DNA of 64,000 nt from Bacteroidota bacterium (GCA_016708785.1 JADJFC010000001.1:372001-436000), one strand, 5' to 3'; shown: positions 20,257-30,478, numbered from the stretch's first letter. A program made the numbers and translations. Notes: generated from the sequence alone by a model not told the origin.

Positions 20257-21432
20257 TTATAATAACTCATAAATGCCTGCAGCACCTTGTCCGGTACCGA
20301 CACACATCGTCACGATTCCATACTTCTGCTTTCTACGTTTCAATTCACTAAAAAGTTGAACTGATAATTTCGCCCCACTGCAACCTAGTGGGTGACCTAA
20401 AGCAATTGCACCGCCATTTACATTGACTATAGACTGATCCATTTCAAGGGTACGCATAACAGCCAATGACTGAGACGCAAAAGCTTCGTTCAATTCGAAT
20501 AATTGAATATCACTCAACTTCATGCCTGCATGCTTCAGAACTTTAGGGATGGCTTCGATCGGACCAATTCCCATCACTCTTGGTTCAACGCCAGCAACAG
20601 CATAATCAACCAGTCTGGCAATTGGTTTTACATTCAATTGCTTCAACATTCTTTCACTCACAATAATAACGAATGCTGCTCCATCACTGGTTTGAGAGGA
20701 ATTACCCGCAGTCACTGAACCACGTGCATCAAAAACCGGTTTCAAAGTTGCCATTTTCTCTAAAGTAGAATCTGCACGGGGACCTTCATCAGTATCTACG
20801 ACAAATTCGCGAGTCTTTCTTTTTTCTTTTTCATCAAGATAAACTTCTTGTACAGTAACAGGAACAATTTCATCTTTGAACTTTCCATCACGAATAGCGG
20901 CAACTGCTTTCATATTCGACTCAAAGCCGAAACGATCCTGATCTTCTCTGGAAACTTTATATTCTTTCGCAACTGCTTCAGCAGTTAGTCCCATACCCCA
21001 ATAATAATCAGGTTTCTCCTGTACAAATTTGAGATTCGGAACGATCTTCCATCCGCCAAATGGAATTGGAGACATACACTCTACTCCCCCGGCAATTATA
21101 CAATCAGCCATTCCTGCATGAATCTTAGCAGAAGCAATTGCAATGGTCTCTAAACCGGAAGCACAATATCTGTTCACAGTCATTCCCGGAACTTTAACCG
21201 TATCCAAACCCATAAGAGAGATCATTCTCCCTATGTTTAATCCTTGTTCCGCTTCCGGTGTCGCATTCCCAACAATGACATCATCAATTTGTTCTTTATC
21301 AAGATTTGGTACTTCAGTCAACAGATGTTTTATCACCGTTACAGCAAGATCATCAGGACGCGTTGTTTTAAAAACTCCTTTCGGTGCTTTTCCAACGGCA
21401 GTACGGTGAGCTGCGATTATATATGCATTCAT
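20257..21432 (-). CDS. fadA: Acetyl-CoA C-acyltransferase (thiolase)
   Basis: A 391-residue thiolase catalysing thiolytic cleavage of 3-ketoacyl-CoA. The acylated nucleophile is Cys90 (NRYCASGLE), with His347 (GHPLGCSGAK) and Cys377 (CVGTGQGAA) as the other catalytic residues. Length is typical. It is positioned between a YwqK-like gene and the acyl-CoA dehydrogenase gene, 29 bp from the latter. The operon context argues for the degradative rather than the biosynthetic direction. Confidence 0.93.
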   Translation of the reverse strand: MNAYIIAAHRTAVGKAPKGVFKTTRPDDLAVTVIKHLLTEVPNLDKEQIDDVIVGNATPEAEQGLNIGRMISLMGLDTVKVPGMTVNRYCASGLETIAIASAKIHAGMADCIIAGGVECMSPIPFGGWKIVPNLKFVQEKPDYYWGMGLTAEAVAKEYKVSREDQDRFGFESNMKAVAAIRDGKFKDEIVPVTVQEVYLDEKEKRKTREFVVDTDEGPRADSTLEKMATLKPVFDARGSVTAGNSSQTSDGAAFVIIVSERMLKQLNVKPIARLVDYAVAGVEPRVMGIGPIEAIPKVLKHAGMKLSDIQLFELNEAFASQSLAVMRTLEMDQSIVNVNGGAIALGHPLGCSGAKLSVQLFSELKRRKQKYGIVTMCVGTGQGAAGIYELL

Positions 21433-21459
21433 GATTAACTTTTTTCTAAACTAAATTTT

Positions 21460-22161
21460 TTATTTTTTCGGCTCAGACTTAGCCGGTGTTGCAGTTGTGG
21501 CAGGAGTTGTACTTGGTTTAGTACTTGGTTTTGCACCGGGAATAACAGGAGTTCCGCCTTTCTTGTCGGCTGCTTTCTTTTCAGCTGCTTTCTTTTCTTC
21601 ATCAGCTTTCTTCTTAGCAGCTTCTAATTGCTCAACATTGATTCCGTCTTTATAGGTAGCTTGACCAACAACAGCACCCTTGCGACTATAGGATTTCCAG
21701 ACGCCATCTTTCTTTCCGTTTTTATATGAACCTTCTTGTCGAACAGAACCATCTTCAAAATACTTCGTCCATTTACCGTCTTTTTTCCCGTCTTTGTAAG
21801 CTCCTTCCAGGTTCACTTGTCCGGAGAAAAAGTATTTGGTATACTGCCCGTCTTTTACACCGGCCAGGTATTCCGTTTCCTCTCTTGGTTTATCGTAGCT
21901 GAAAAATTTTCTTTCCACTCCTTCTTTCTGGTCGTTGACGAAATCTATTTCTGCGATCTTATCGCCAAATGTGTTAAAGAACATCCATTGCCCTTGTTTG
22001 CGACCGATCTCATCTGTTTTATTTCTATGCTTTTCTTTACCTGGTGCATATTTGGGCTCCTCTTCTGATCCTTGAGCAAAGATCATAATCGGAAACAACG
22101 CCAGCAGTATGAGCAACTGCGCCTTTCGATTGAAGATCATTTTACTTATTGTGTGTATCAT
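21460..22161 (-). CDS. Secreted YwqK/MORN-repeat protein
   Basis: About 233 residues. A signal peptide (LLILLALFPIMIFAQ) supports a start at ATG 22161 or 22140; the frame extends to 22245 but then overlaps the previous gene. The body contains four to five repeats of the form GxKDGKWxKYFxDGSVxQEGSYKNGKKDG (about residues 60-170), the MORN-like pattern of YwqK family proteins. The tail is coiled-coil-like and Lys/Ala-rich, then Pro/Thr/Ser-rich (KPSTKPSTTPAT). Such repeats bind membranes or proteins; some YwqK proteins are listed as antitoxins. Its place inside a beta-oxidation operon is unexplained. Confidence 0.8.
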   Translation of the reverse strand: MIHTISKMIFNRKAQLLILLALFPIMIFAQGSEEEPKYAPGKEKHRNKTDEIGRKQGQWMFFNTFGDKIAEIDFVNDQKEGVERKFFSYDKPREETEYLAGVKDGQYTKYFFSGQVNLEGAYKDGKKDGKWTKYFEDGSVRQEGSYKNGKKDGVWKSYSRKGAVVGQATYKDGINVEQLEAAKKKADEEKKAAEKKAADKKGGTPVIPGAKPSTKPSTTPATTATPAKSEPKK

Positions 22162-22175
22162 GTTATTGATGATTG

Positions 22176-24574
22176 TTAATTTCTTAATGGTTTGCCTGAT
22201 GTTAAAATACTTTGAATTCTCTCCAGAGTTTTCTTTTCTCCACATAATGATAGGAATGCCTCCCGTTCAAGATCCAGTAAATATTGCTCTGAAACATAAC
22301 TATAAGCAGATAAATCGCCACCACATAATACATATGCAAGTTTTTGCGATATTTTCTGATCATGGAGTGAAATGAAGTTCCCTGACTGCATTGAATTTGC
22401 ACCTGCGTAGAACATAGCAAGGCCGCTCTTTCCAAGCACTTTCACGTCCTTTCTCTGTACGGGTTTTGTATATCCGTCATCCGCCATTTCTATCACTGCA
22501 CGCTTTGATTCTGTGATCAAACGAGAAGGATTCAAAACAACTTCGTCTCTTCCCGGCTTCATTATCTTAAGATCAAATGCTTCCCATGCACTGGTTGATA
22601 CCTTTGCCATTGCGATATTCATGAAATATTCTTTCATAACAAGTTCATCAATACTGCCGTCAACGAAAGCATCACTGGCACGCACAGCAAACTCTTTACT
22701 TCCACCACCTCCGGGAATCAATCCAACACCAAACTCCACCATACCAATATATGTTTCTGCTGATGCAACTACTTTGTCAGCATGTAGCGACATTTCGCAT
22801 CCACCTCCAAGTGTGAGTGCATGAGGTGCAACTACAACAGGGATGCTACTGTATCGAACTCGCATATTCATATTTTGAAATGCACGGATGGCCATATCAA
22901 TTTCATCGTATTCCTGTTCTATGGCAAGCATGAATACCATGGCCAGATTTGCTCCGGCTGAAAAATTCTGGCCTTCATTTGCAATTACCAAACCGCGAAA
23001 ATCTTTTTCTGCTGTTTCAATAGCAATATTCACCCCTTGTATAACTTCACCGCCAATCGTATTCATTTTCGTATGGAACTCAAGATTTAGAACTCCATCG
23101 CCGATATCTGTCAATGTACTTCCTTGATTTTTCCAAACGATCTTCTCACGATAGGCATCCAAAAGAATAAAATTCTCTGAACCCGGTTTTATCTTATAGG
23201 TTCCATCAATTGAATAAAAATACAATTGACCGTTATTATACTTATAGAATTTTTTATTCCCGCTAGCGACGAAATCCTTTACCCAACTTGCAGGCTTATG
23301 TCCTGATTTCTCCATTAAAGCAACAACTTCTGCTGCACCTAGAATATCCCAGATCTGAAATGGACCTGTTTCCCAGCCAAAGCCTGCACAAATTGCATCG
23401 TCTACCTTATAAAGTTCTTCGGCTGCTTCCGGAATACGGTTAGAAATGTAGGCGAATAATGAACAAAAAGATTCACGATAAAATTCACCTGCTTTATCTT
23501 TCCCTGCAAAAGAACTTTTATCCTGTCTTTGAAATTGTCAATAGTTTTTGTCTGATCAAGGGTTGCAAACTTTACTTTTGATTTAGGAACATATTCGAAC
23601 GTCTTCAAGTCAAGTGTAAGGATCTCACTTTTCCCTGTAGCATTTTTCACCTTCTTGTAAAAACCCTGATTCGTTTTATCACCAAACCATTTTTGCTCAA
23701 CCATTTTCTGAACAAAAGCAGGTAATCGAAATGCCTCCCTTGCTTCATCATTCGGACAACGATCATAAACATCATTGGCGACTTTCACCATTGTATCTAA
23801 TCCAACAACATCAGTAGTCCTAAACGTTGCGGATTTTGGCCGACCTAAGATCGGACCGGTAAGCTTGTCAATTTCATCGACAGTCAATCCCATTTTATCA
23901 ACAAGGTGCAACAACGACATTATCGAATAGACTCCAATTCTGTTAGCTATGAATGCAGGAGTGTCTTTACAGATCACTGTTGACTTTCCTAAAAACACAT
24001 CGCCGTAATTTTCAAGGAAAGAAATTACTTCCTGATCAGTATCTGCTGTCGGTATAATTTCAAGCAACCTGAGATAACGTGGTGGATTAAAAAAATGTGT
24101 TCCACAAAAGTGTTTTTTAAAATCATCACTTCTGCCTTCAGCCATCAAATGAATTGGAATCCCTGAAGTATTTGAAGTAATCAAAGTCCCCTGCTTTCTA
24201 TATTTTTCGACTTCAGTAAATACTGATTTTTTAATGTCTATATTTTCAATTACTGCTTCCAGGATCCAGTCACTAGAAGCGATTTCTTTCATATTATCGG
24301 TAAAATTACCCGTACGAATCCTAGATGAAAAGGATTTTTTATAGATCGGCGATGGATTAGCTTTCAAAGTTGATTGCAATGCTGCATTTACTATACGGTT
24401 TTTTACAGCAACTGAATCAAGAGTCAATCCTTTTTTTATTTCCTCTTCATTTAATTCTTTTGGAGCTATATCGAGTAAAAGTACTTCAATGCCTATGTTA
24501 GCGAAATGAGAGGCGATTCTGCTTCCCATAATTCCACTTCCAAGAACAGTAACTTTTTTAATATTTCTTTTCAT
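22176..24574 (-). CDS. 3-hydroxyacyl-CoA dehydrogenase / enoyl-CoA hydratase fusion (FadN-like), one frameshift
   Basis: Bifunctional beta-oxidation enzyme of about 800 residues with the dehydrogenase first and the hydratase last, the FadN order. The N terminus has the NAD-binding motif VTVLGSGIMGSRIASHFA, then HFFNPPRYLRLLEIIPT and KSATFRTTDVVGLDTM. The C-terminal crotonase-like part has GLVIANEGQNFSAGANL and ALTLGGGCEMSLHAD. The frame breaks at the A run 23508-23511 (one base missing); restoring it gives DRIKVLFAGKDKAGEF and continues through AGFGWETGPFQIWDI without a gap. It follows the acyl-CoA ligase gene by 21 bp. Confidence 0.9.
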
Positions 24575-24595
24575 ATTATTTTCAATCGAATTAAT

Positions 24596-26359
24596 TTATT
24601 CTGAATACATTTTCTCTATCCGAGAATTGTATTTTTCATTGATTATTTTTCTCTTCAATTTCAGAGTAGCAGTTAACTCGCCACTATCCACAGTCCACTC
24701 ATCTGAAAGCAAAATGAATTTTTTGATCTGCTCTGACTGACCGAAATCCAAATTGTAGTGATCTACTTCTTTCTGTATTCTATCGACGACTTCTAATTTC
24801 GATACCACGTCACTTTTTGAAGTGAACGGTATATTGTGAATTTCACACCACTTTTTAAGATGTGTAAAATCCGGTACGATCAAAGCAGATGGAAACTTTC
24901 TGTTTTCGCCAATGACCATGATCTGCTCAATAAACAAAGATTCTTTGAATTTATTTTCCAATGCCTGGGGAGCAACATATTTACCACCTGAAGTTTTGAA
25001 AATTTCCTTTTTCCTATCTGTTATTTTCAGATAATGACCTTCAATAAAACAACCTATGTCACCTGTATGAAACCAACCTTTATCGTCAATAACTTCCGCC
25101 GTAAGATCAGGTCGATTGTAATATCCTTTCATCACATTTGGACCTTTGCAAAGGATTTCACCATCTTCAGCGATCATTACTTCTACACCTTTGATGACAG
25201 GACCTACAGTGCCAAAAGCACTACCACGAGGTTCAAGATTATTTACTGCAATCACCGGTGAGGTTTCTGTTAAGCCATACCCTTCAAGAACATTAATACC
25301 TGCAGACCAGAAAACTCTTGCAAGTCGGGGCTGTAAAGCAGCTCCACCACTTACGATCACTCTTACATTCCCTCCTAAAGCTTCCCGCCATTTTGAGAAT
25401 ATTATTTTATTGGCTAGCTTAAGTTGAAATTCATACCAACTTCCATTCTTGCCATCCTTTTCATATCTGAGTCCAAGATCAAGTGCCCAGAAAAATAATT
25501 TATGTTTTATTCCTTTAAGTTCTTTTCCAGTATTCACAATTCTATCGTACACTTTTTCCAACAACCTTGGTACTGTAGAAAACACTTGCGGTTTTATTTC
25601 TTTAAGATTTGCGCCAATCAATTCAATGCTTTCTGCATAATAGATGGAAACTCCTATGTACATGTAAAGGTAAGTGAGCATCCTTTCATAGCTGTGACAT
25701 AGCGGCAGAAAACTCAGAGCGCGATCACCGGGACCTACAGGGCATAAATGTTCACTTGCAAGAACATTGCTAACAATATTGTTATGCATAAGCATAACTC
25801 CCTTTGGAGTTCCAGTAGTACCGCTGGTATATAAAATCGTAGCGACATCGAGTGGTTGAACTGCATTCATCAGTTCATTTACATCAATTGTTGAACTGCG
25901 CCCTTTTACTATCAGGTCATTATAATTTGGAACATTCGGCAGTTGATCAATTGAATAAATTTCCAATAAAGAAGGCACCTTTGAACGAACAGCATTTACT
26001 TTATCATACAATTGTTTATCGCCTGCGAACACCAATTTAGCTTTGCAGTCATTCAAAATAAATGCGATTTCTGATTCAGACAAAGTAGTATAAATTGGAA
26101 CATTAATTATTCCACCTTGTAGCATTGCAAGATCAAGAATATTCCATTCAGGCCTATTAGCTGCAATCATTGCTACAGCATCACCTTTCTCAATTCCAAT
26201 TGCAAGGAGTCCTTTAGTGATTAAATTCGCATTGTCAATAAATTCGTCTGTCGACCAGGCTTTCCAATCACCATTGATTTTACCTACTAAGGATTTACTT
26301 GCTGCGAACTTTTCTTTTTGACGTCTTGGTATGTCAAATATCCGGGTAACGTTGACCAT
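24596..26359 (-). CDS. fadD: Long-chain acyl-CoA synthetase (AMP-forming)
   Basis: A 587-residue ANL-family ligase that activates fatty acids with ATP and CoA. Motifs: P-loop-like ILYTSGTTGTPKG, LSFLPLCHSYERM, GYGLTETSPV, KGWFHTGDIG and DRKKEIFKTSGGKYVAPQ. It heads the minus-strand beta-oxidation operon (ligase, FadN-like enzyme, YwqK-like, thiolase, acyl-CoA dehydrogenase). A promoter and two overlapping inverted repeats lie in its leader (26361-26458), so regulation of the whole operon probably acts there. Confidence 0.93.
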   Translation of the reverse strand: MVNVTRIFDIPRRQKEKFAASKSLVGKINGDWKAWSTDEFIDNANLITKGLLAIGIEKGDAVAMIAANRPEWNILDLAMLQGGIINVPIYTTLSESEIAFILNDCKAKLVFAGDKQLYDKVNAVRSKVPSLLEIYSIDQLPNVPNYNDLIVKGRSSTIDVNELMNAVQPLDVATILYTSGTTGTPKGVMLMHNNIVSNVLASEHLCPVGPGDRALSFLPLCHSYERMLTYLYMYIGVSIYYAESIELIGANLKEIKPQVFSTVPRLLEKVYDRIVNTGKELKGIKHKLFFWALDLGLRYEKDGKNGSWYEFQLKLANKIIFSKWREALGGNVRVIVSGGAALQPRLARVFWSAGINVLEGYGLTETSPVIAVNNLEPRGSAFGTVGPVIKGVEVMIAEDGEILCKGPNVMKGYYNRPDLTAEVIDDKGWFHTGDIGCFIEGHYLKITDRKKEIFKTSGGKYVAPQALENKFKESLFIEQIMVIGENRKFPSALIVPDFTHLKKWCEIHNIPFTSKSDVVSKLEVVDRIQKEVDHYNLDFGQSEQIKKFILLSDEWTVDSGELTATLKLKRKIINEKYNSRIEKMYSE

Positions 26360-26360
26360 G

Positions 26361-26410
26361 TGTTGTAATCAATACAACAACAAGGAGCCATAAATGGATC
26401 CTTGTTGTTG
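26361..26410 (-). promoter_or_regulatory. Overlapping inverted repeats in the leader of the beta-oxidation operon
   Basis: In the mRNA sense (minus strand), CAACAACAAGGA (26410-26399 read as complement of the plus-strand TCCTTGTTGTTG) pairs perfectly with TCCTTGTTGTTG (26386-26375). The end of that second arm, TGTTGTA, can instead pair with TACAACA placed one base before the start ATG. The two pairings share bases and exclude each other. It could be a two-state RNA leader or a protein operator; I cannot tell which. Confidence 0.5.
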
Positions 26411-26426
26411 CAAATCTATATCGTGC

Positions 26427-26458
26427 CAAATTATAGTTTTTAGCCTTTCCCAAGCAAA
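26427..26458 (-). promoter_or_regulatory. Bacteroidota-type promoter for the beta-oxidation operon
   Basis: On the minus strand a -33 TTTG (26455-26458) is separated by 19 bp from TATAATTTG (26427-26435), close to the TAnnTTTG consensus with one extra base. A second possible -7 box, TAGATTTG, lies at 26411-26418. The leader would carry the inverted repeats at 26361-26410. Confidence 0.4.
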
Positions 26459-26544
26459 AAATCTATTTTTTTTATTCATCGTTTGTTAACAATTTCAACT
26501 GTAAAAGCCGGATATGTTTTATAACTTTTACCAACAAATAAACT

Positions 26545-26552
26545 TAGGTTTG
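26545..26552 (+). promoter_or_regulatory. -7 box TAGGTTTG
   Basis: Exact match to TAnnTTTG, 21 bp before the ATG of the nitronate monooxygenase-like gene. No clear -33 TTTG at the usual distance. Confidence 0.35.
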
Positions 26553-26573
26553 TAAATCAATAGTTATGATAAA

Positions 26574-27587
26574 ATGAAATTCAAAAACGACCTCACAATT
26601 GCCCTAAATATTCGTTTCCCGCTGGTTATGGCCCCAATGTTTTTAGTGACCACGATACCAATGGTAAAAGAAGCGGTTTCTGCAGGAATTTTAGGCAGTT
26701 TTCCTTCCTTGAACTTCAGAAATGAAGGCGAACTTGAAGGTGTTTTAGATGAGATGAATCAGTTTATGTTATCCCGTTCGGGTCAGCAAGGAAATTATGG
26801 AGTTAATATTATAGTTCAAAAGGCTAATCCCTGGGCAAAAAAACATCTGGAGATCTGTCTGAAAAGGAAAGTCCCCGTCATCATCACTTCTCTGGGAAAT
26901 CCGGAAGAAGCGATCAAAGGCGCCCATGCTTATGGAGGAAAAGTGTTTTGCGATGTAACTAATTTGATTCACGCAAAAAAATGCGCCGATCTTGGTTGTG
27001 ATGGTTTTGTTGCTGTAGGCCAAGGGGCTGGTGGACATGCAGGGCCCTATCCGGTAAGTATGTTAATTCAAGCCCTCAAAAGAGAATTTCCTAAGGTCCC
27101 GATTTTAGCAGCCGGAGGAATTGCTAATGGTGCTACACTATTGAGTGCGATTTCTGCAGGCGCCTCTGTAGGTTATAGCGGGACAATTTTTATTGCAAGT
27201 ACAGAAGCAACTGTTTCGAAAGAATATAAAGAAGCAATCGTACATTCTCATATGGAAGATATTACGTTGACTGAAAGAATAAGCGGCACGCCTTGTACGA
27301 TCATCAATACAGAATTCGCAAAAAAAATCGGAACTCAGCAGAACTGGTTTGAAAGATGGATGAGTAAGAATCCGCGCACTAAAAAATATTTCAAAATGAT
27401 CATTCAGCGCCGTGGATTTACATGGCTGGAAGAAGCAGTTAAACCGGGCAATTATAACAATCTTTGGTGTGCGGGACAAACTGTTGAACTTATTCAAAAA
27501 ATACAACCTATTAAAGAAATTGTAAGTGAAATGGAGAAGGAGTTCTATGAAGCATATTCAAAAGTTCAAGGACAAATTTCAAACTAA
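26574..27587 (+). CDS. Nitronate monooxygenase family flavoprotein (2-nitropropane dioxygenase-like)
   Basis: A 337-residue FMN-dependent TIM-barrel protein. Motifs: N-terminal PLVMAPMFLVTTIPMVKEAVSAGILGSFPS, GVNIIVQ, CDGFVAVGQGAGGHAGP and the phosphate-binding PILAAGGIANGATLLSAISAGASVGYSGTIF. The family oxidises alkyl nitronates, but many members act on other substrates or belong to lipid pathways. It overlaps in context with DUF4442 (12 bp downstream) and lies divergently from the beta-oxidation operon, suggesting a lipid or acyl-CoA link; this is inference. Confidence 0.88.
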   Translation: MKFKNDLTIALNIRFPLVMAPMFLVTTIPMVKEAVSAGILGSFPSLNFRNEGELEGVLDEMNQFMLSRSGQQGNYGVNIIVQKANPWAKKHLEICLKRKVPVIITSLGNPEEAIKGAHAYGGKVFCDVTNLIHAKKCADLGCDGFVAVGQGAGGHAGPYPVSMLIQALKREFPKVPILAAGGIANGATLLSAISAGASVGYSGTIFIASTEATVSKEYKEAIVHSHMEDITLTERISGTPCTIINTEFAKKIGTQQNWFERWMSKNPRTKKYFKMIIQRRGFTWLEEAVKPGNYNNLWCAGQTVELIQKIQPIKEIVSEMEKEFYEAYSKVQGQISN

Positions 27588-27599
27588 AAATTGCATCCA

Positions 27600-28106
27600 A
27601 TGAAAAACATTCACAACCTGATGCTAAAAGCTGAATCTTCTCCTTTCAAAAGAAGAATTCTGCAATTTGTTCTTAGTTATGCAATACCGTTTAACAGACC
27701 GCATGGTTTTAAAATAAAAGAAGTTTTTACGGATGGTTTTCATATTGTTCTACCCTATTGGAAAATTAATAGAAATCACATCAAAGGAATTCACGCTTGT
27801 GGACTTGCCACTCTTTCTGAATTTGTTTCAGGTTTGACCTTGATGAAAGTTCTAGGTAGAAATGACCTTCGAATCATCATGAAAGACATGAAAATGACCT
27901 ATCATTTTCAAGCTAAGAAAGACGTTTCTGCAATTGCACATTTAACTCCGGCTATTCTTGAGCACGATGTTTTTACTCCATTAAAAACACAAGATTCGGT
28001 ATTCTATCTGATGAAAATTGAAGTTTACGACAGTGACAAAAATCACATTTGCACTGGAGAAATAAACTGGCAGTTGAAAAAGTGGGATAAGGTAAAAACG
28101 GTTTAA
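27600..28106 (+). CDS. DUF4442 (hotdog-fold) protein
   Basis: A 168-residue protein of the DUF4442 group, related to hotdog-fold acyl-CoA thioesterases. Visible pattern: NRPHGFKIKEV, NHIKGIHACGLATLSEFVSGLTLM (the hotdog central helix) and MKMTYHFQAKKDVSAIA. I choose ATG 27600; an in-frame TTG at 27591 is less likely. A role with acyl-CoA or acyl-ACP substrates is plausible from fold and neighbours but not shown. Twelve base pairs separate it from the preceding nitronate monooxygenase-like gene, so they form an operon. Confidence 0.8.
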   Translation: MKNIHNLMLKAESSPFKRRILQFVLSYAIPFNRPHGFKIKEVFTDGFHIVLPYWKINRNHIKGIHACGLATLSEFVSGLTLMKVLGRNDLRIIMKDMKMTYHFQAKKDVSAIAHLTPAILEHDVFTPLKTQDSVFYLMKIEVYDSDKNHICTGEINWQLKKWDKVKTV

Positions 28107-28133
28107 GCTGGAGTCAAAAAGGTAATTGTTCAT

Positions 28134-28217
28134 AGGTTAAAGGTCAAGTGTCAAGGGTAATAGCGAAAGTGGCGGATTGCTCATTATTAATTATTCACTA
28201 TTAATTATTCATTATTC
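28134..28217. repeat. Heptad array, 12 units in register
   Basis: From 28134 the sequence reads as 7-mers, starting AGGTTAA, AGGTCAA, GTGTCAA, passing through mixed units, and ending in ATTATTA/ATTATTC units that run up to the ATG of the next gene (28223). It combines the GGTCAA-type and ATTATT-type units seen separately elsewhere. Unlike most other arrays it shows little self-complementarity. Confidence 0.65.
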
Positions 28218-28222
28218 ATTCA

Positions 28223-29590
28223 ATGTTTAAGGGGCTGACATACAGTTTTACAATTCTTTTTATTTTATTACTAGTAAACTTATCGTTAAATGCCCGCTTT
28301 GCAGCTGACGATTATTATTTTCTATACCTTAATATGAATTATGGTCCTGTTGGCGGAACAATTTTTCAGTATATGGATTTCAGCGGAAGATGGTTATGTC
28401 ATTTCATAAGTTTGCTCGCCCTAAACCTTTCAGGATTCAGGTTTTTTTGCCGGCCTATTTTGTATTCACGTTTGCAATGCTATATCTTATTTTGTCATCT
28501 TTATTCTATAAAATCTACACTTACTATGATATAGACGAAAATGATTTTAATAGCGACTTACCGCCACTACTATTACTGGCTTCCTTTATTTTGTGTTCAT
28601 TTTCAGTTGGCGAAAATTGGTTCTGGTTCATTAGTGTGAGTACATACATTTGGAGCATCAGCTTCTCGCTGTTACTCGTTAATTTATACATTAATAACAA
28701 AAAAGATTCTACAAACCGGCTCTGATTATTTTGCCTCTTTGTATATCGGGAGTGCATCAGAATCGTATGCATTGCTTATGATCATTTTCTCTATACTCTA
28801 CATTATTTTTAAGATCAGAACAGAAGGAATAGAAACTTTTAAATCAGATCCAAAGCAAAAGACACTAATAACTTCACTAATACTGATTTTCATTTCATTC
28901 TTAATTTCCACTTTATCTCCGGGAACATTTCACCGTAATGACCTCTTGCCCTCACTTTCACTTTTACAAAAATCAGAAGTATTGATCAAGTCATTTGCGA
29001 AAATATTTATTCAGTACCTGCCTTCAAAGCTATTTCTGTTTATTCTATTCGGGGTTCCATGGATCCGGTTCGGATTCTATATACAGGAGATAACTTCAAT
29101 GACAACTAAGAACGTACTTAAAAACATTGGTCTTACAATGTTATTTACCGTTTTAGCGATTCTTATCTCTCTACTGCCGACCGTTTTTATCCTTGGAGAA
29201 ATGGGGCCGGCAAGAGCACTTTCAATGATCACTTTAATAATGACAGCCGCAACTGCCATAACGTTTACATTATTTGGAATGATGATCCGAACAGAATCTG
29301 AAATCATAAAAATCACCTCGGTTTCTTTTTTCCTGCTTATCACCTATTTATTCTTTGTTAATATTAAAGAATATAGTGTCACATCCCTCTATGCTAAATT
29401 GTACGACGAAAGAACTGCAAGAATAAATGAATTGAAAAACGCAAATTTTACAGGCATCGCAGAACTTCCACCGCTCCCACCATCCGGAATGCTATACAAT
29501 GCTGAATTATCAATCGACACTTCATATTTCGTAAATCAACACTGGAAAAAAGGTCTGGATTTAAAATATAATGTCGTACTTGCGGAATAA
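28223..29590 (+). CDS. DUF6056-like polytopic membrane protein, two frameshifts
   Basis: About 455 residues once joined. Two compensating lesions lie in homopolymers: one T missing at 28442-28448 (T7) and one A extra at 28699-28704 (A6). Corrected, the protein starts MFKGLTYSFTILFILLLV, has NARFAADDYYF in the first loop, and carries about ten membrane helices, including SGFRFFLPAYFVFTFAML and QTGSDYFASLYIGSASESYAL across the joins. The layout resembles DUF6056 proteins, distant GT-C glycosyltransferase-like proteins, although no catalytic motif is certain beyond the early Asp pair. Function unknown; perhaps a glycolipid or cell-envelope enzyme. Confidence 0.7.
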
Positions 29591-29616
29591 TTCTTATAAA
29601 TTAAAAATAGTATAAA

Positions 29617-30357
29617 ATGATTCGTATTCTTCGAGCGATCTGGGGGATCTATGGACTGGTGATCTTTGTTGTCACACTTATTCTGGCTATAATTTTTTAC
29701 TTTGTTATTTTTACAATTGCAGACAAAAAGAATGCAGCAAGTATTGCGCATAAGTATATTTCCAGAAATTGGGCACGTACACTTTTTATTTTTTTTGGTA
29801 TTCGTTTAAAAATAAAGAACAAACATTTACTTAAAAAAGAACAGACATATGTATTTGTCGCCAACCATCTTTCTCAGCTTGATATTCCCGCAGATGCAAT
29901 TGCAACGGAACACGTTTTCAAATACCTTGCAAAAGAAGAATTGACAAAAATTCCATTGATGGGTTATATTATTCGGAACTTGTATATTTCTGTTAATCGA
30001 AAAGATAAATTTGCCCGTGCCAAAAGCATGGAAAATATGCAGAAAAATATCCGTGACGGAATTTCAGTATTTATTTTTCCTGAAGGCACGCGTAACAAAA
30101 CTACAGAACCATTACTCGAATTCAGAGATGGTGCATTCAGGCTTGCTATCGAAGCACAAGTTCCAATTGCTGCCCTCACTTTGCTTAACACCGGTAAATT
30201 ACTCTCCCCTCAACGTCAGATCGAACTTTCGCCGGGAACGATTACTTGTGTCTGGTCAGAGCCAATACCAACACTTGGCATGACTCAAGATGATATTCCG
30301 GCCTTGAAAGAAAAAGTAATTACAGAAATGAAAAGAATACTTAAAGCGGGAAAATAG
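29617..30357 (+). CDS. plsC: 1-acyl-sn-glycerol-3-phosphate acyltransferase
   Basis: A 246-residue membrane-bound acyltransferase that adds the second acyl chain to lysophosphatidate in phospholipid synthesis. One N-terminal helix (about 10-32), the HX4D motif NHLSQLD (His84, Asp89), and the substrate-binding motif FPEGTRNK near residue 154. Length is normal. It starts 26 bp after the DUF6056-like gene and may share its transcript. Confidence 0.93.
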   Translation: MIRILRAIWGIYGLVIFVVTLILAIIFYFVIFTIADKKNAASIAHKYISRNWARTLFIFFGIRLKIKNKHLLKKEQTYVFVANHLSQLDIPADAIATEHVFKYLAKEELTKIPLMGYIIRNLYISVNRKDKFARAKSMENMQKNIRDGISVFIFPEGTRNKTTEPLLEFRDGAFRLAIEAQVPIAALTLLNTGKLLSPQRQIELSPGTITCVWSEPIPTLGMTQDDIPALKEKVITEMKRILKAGK

Positions 30358-30447
30358 TAACATCCCATCATTTCAGTTTCAATTCGCCCACACCAGACTT
30401 CAGTGACCTTTCATTTCTATCTATTGACCAAATTTCACACAGATAAA

Positions 30448-30478
30448 TTTGCAGACCAGGTAACTAATTTTATATTTG
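30448..30478 (+). promoter_or_regulatory. Consensus Bacteroidota promoter
   Basis: TTTG (30448-30451), exactly 19 bp, then TATATTTG (30471-30478): a full match to the TTTG-N19-TAnnTTTG pattern of the Bacteroidota primary sigma factor. It lies 60 bp before the ATG of the large T9SS cargo gene. Confidence 0.65.
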
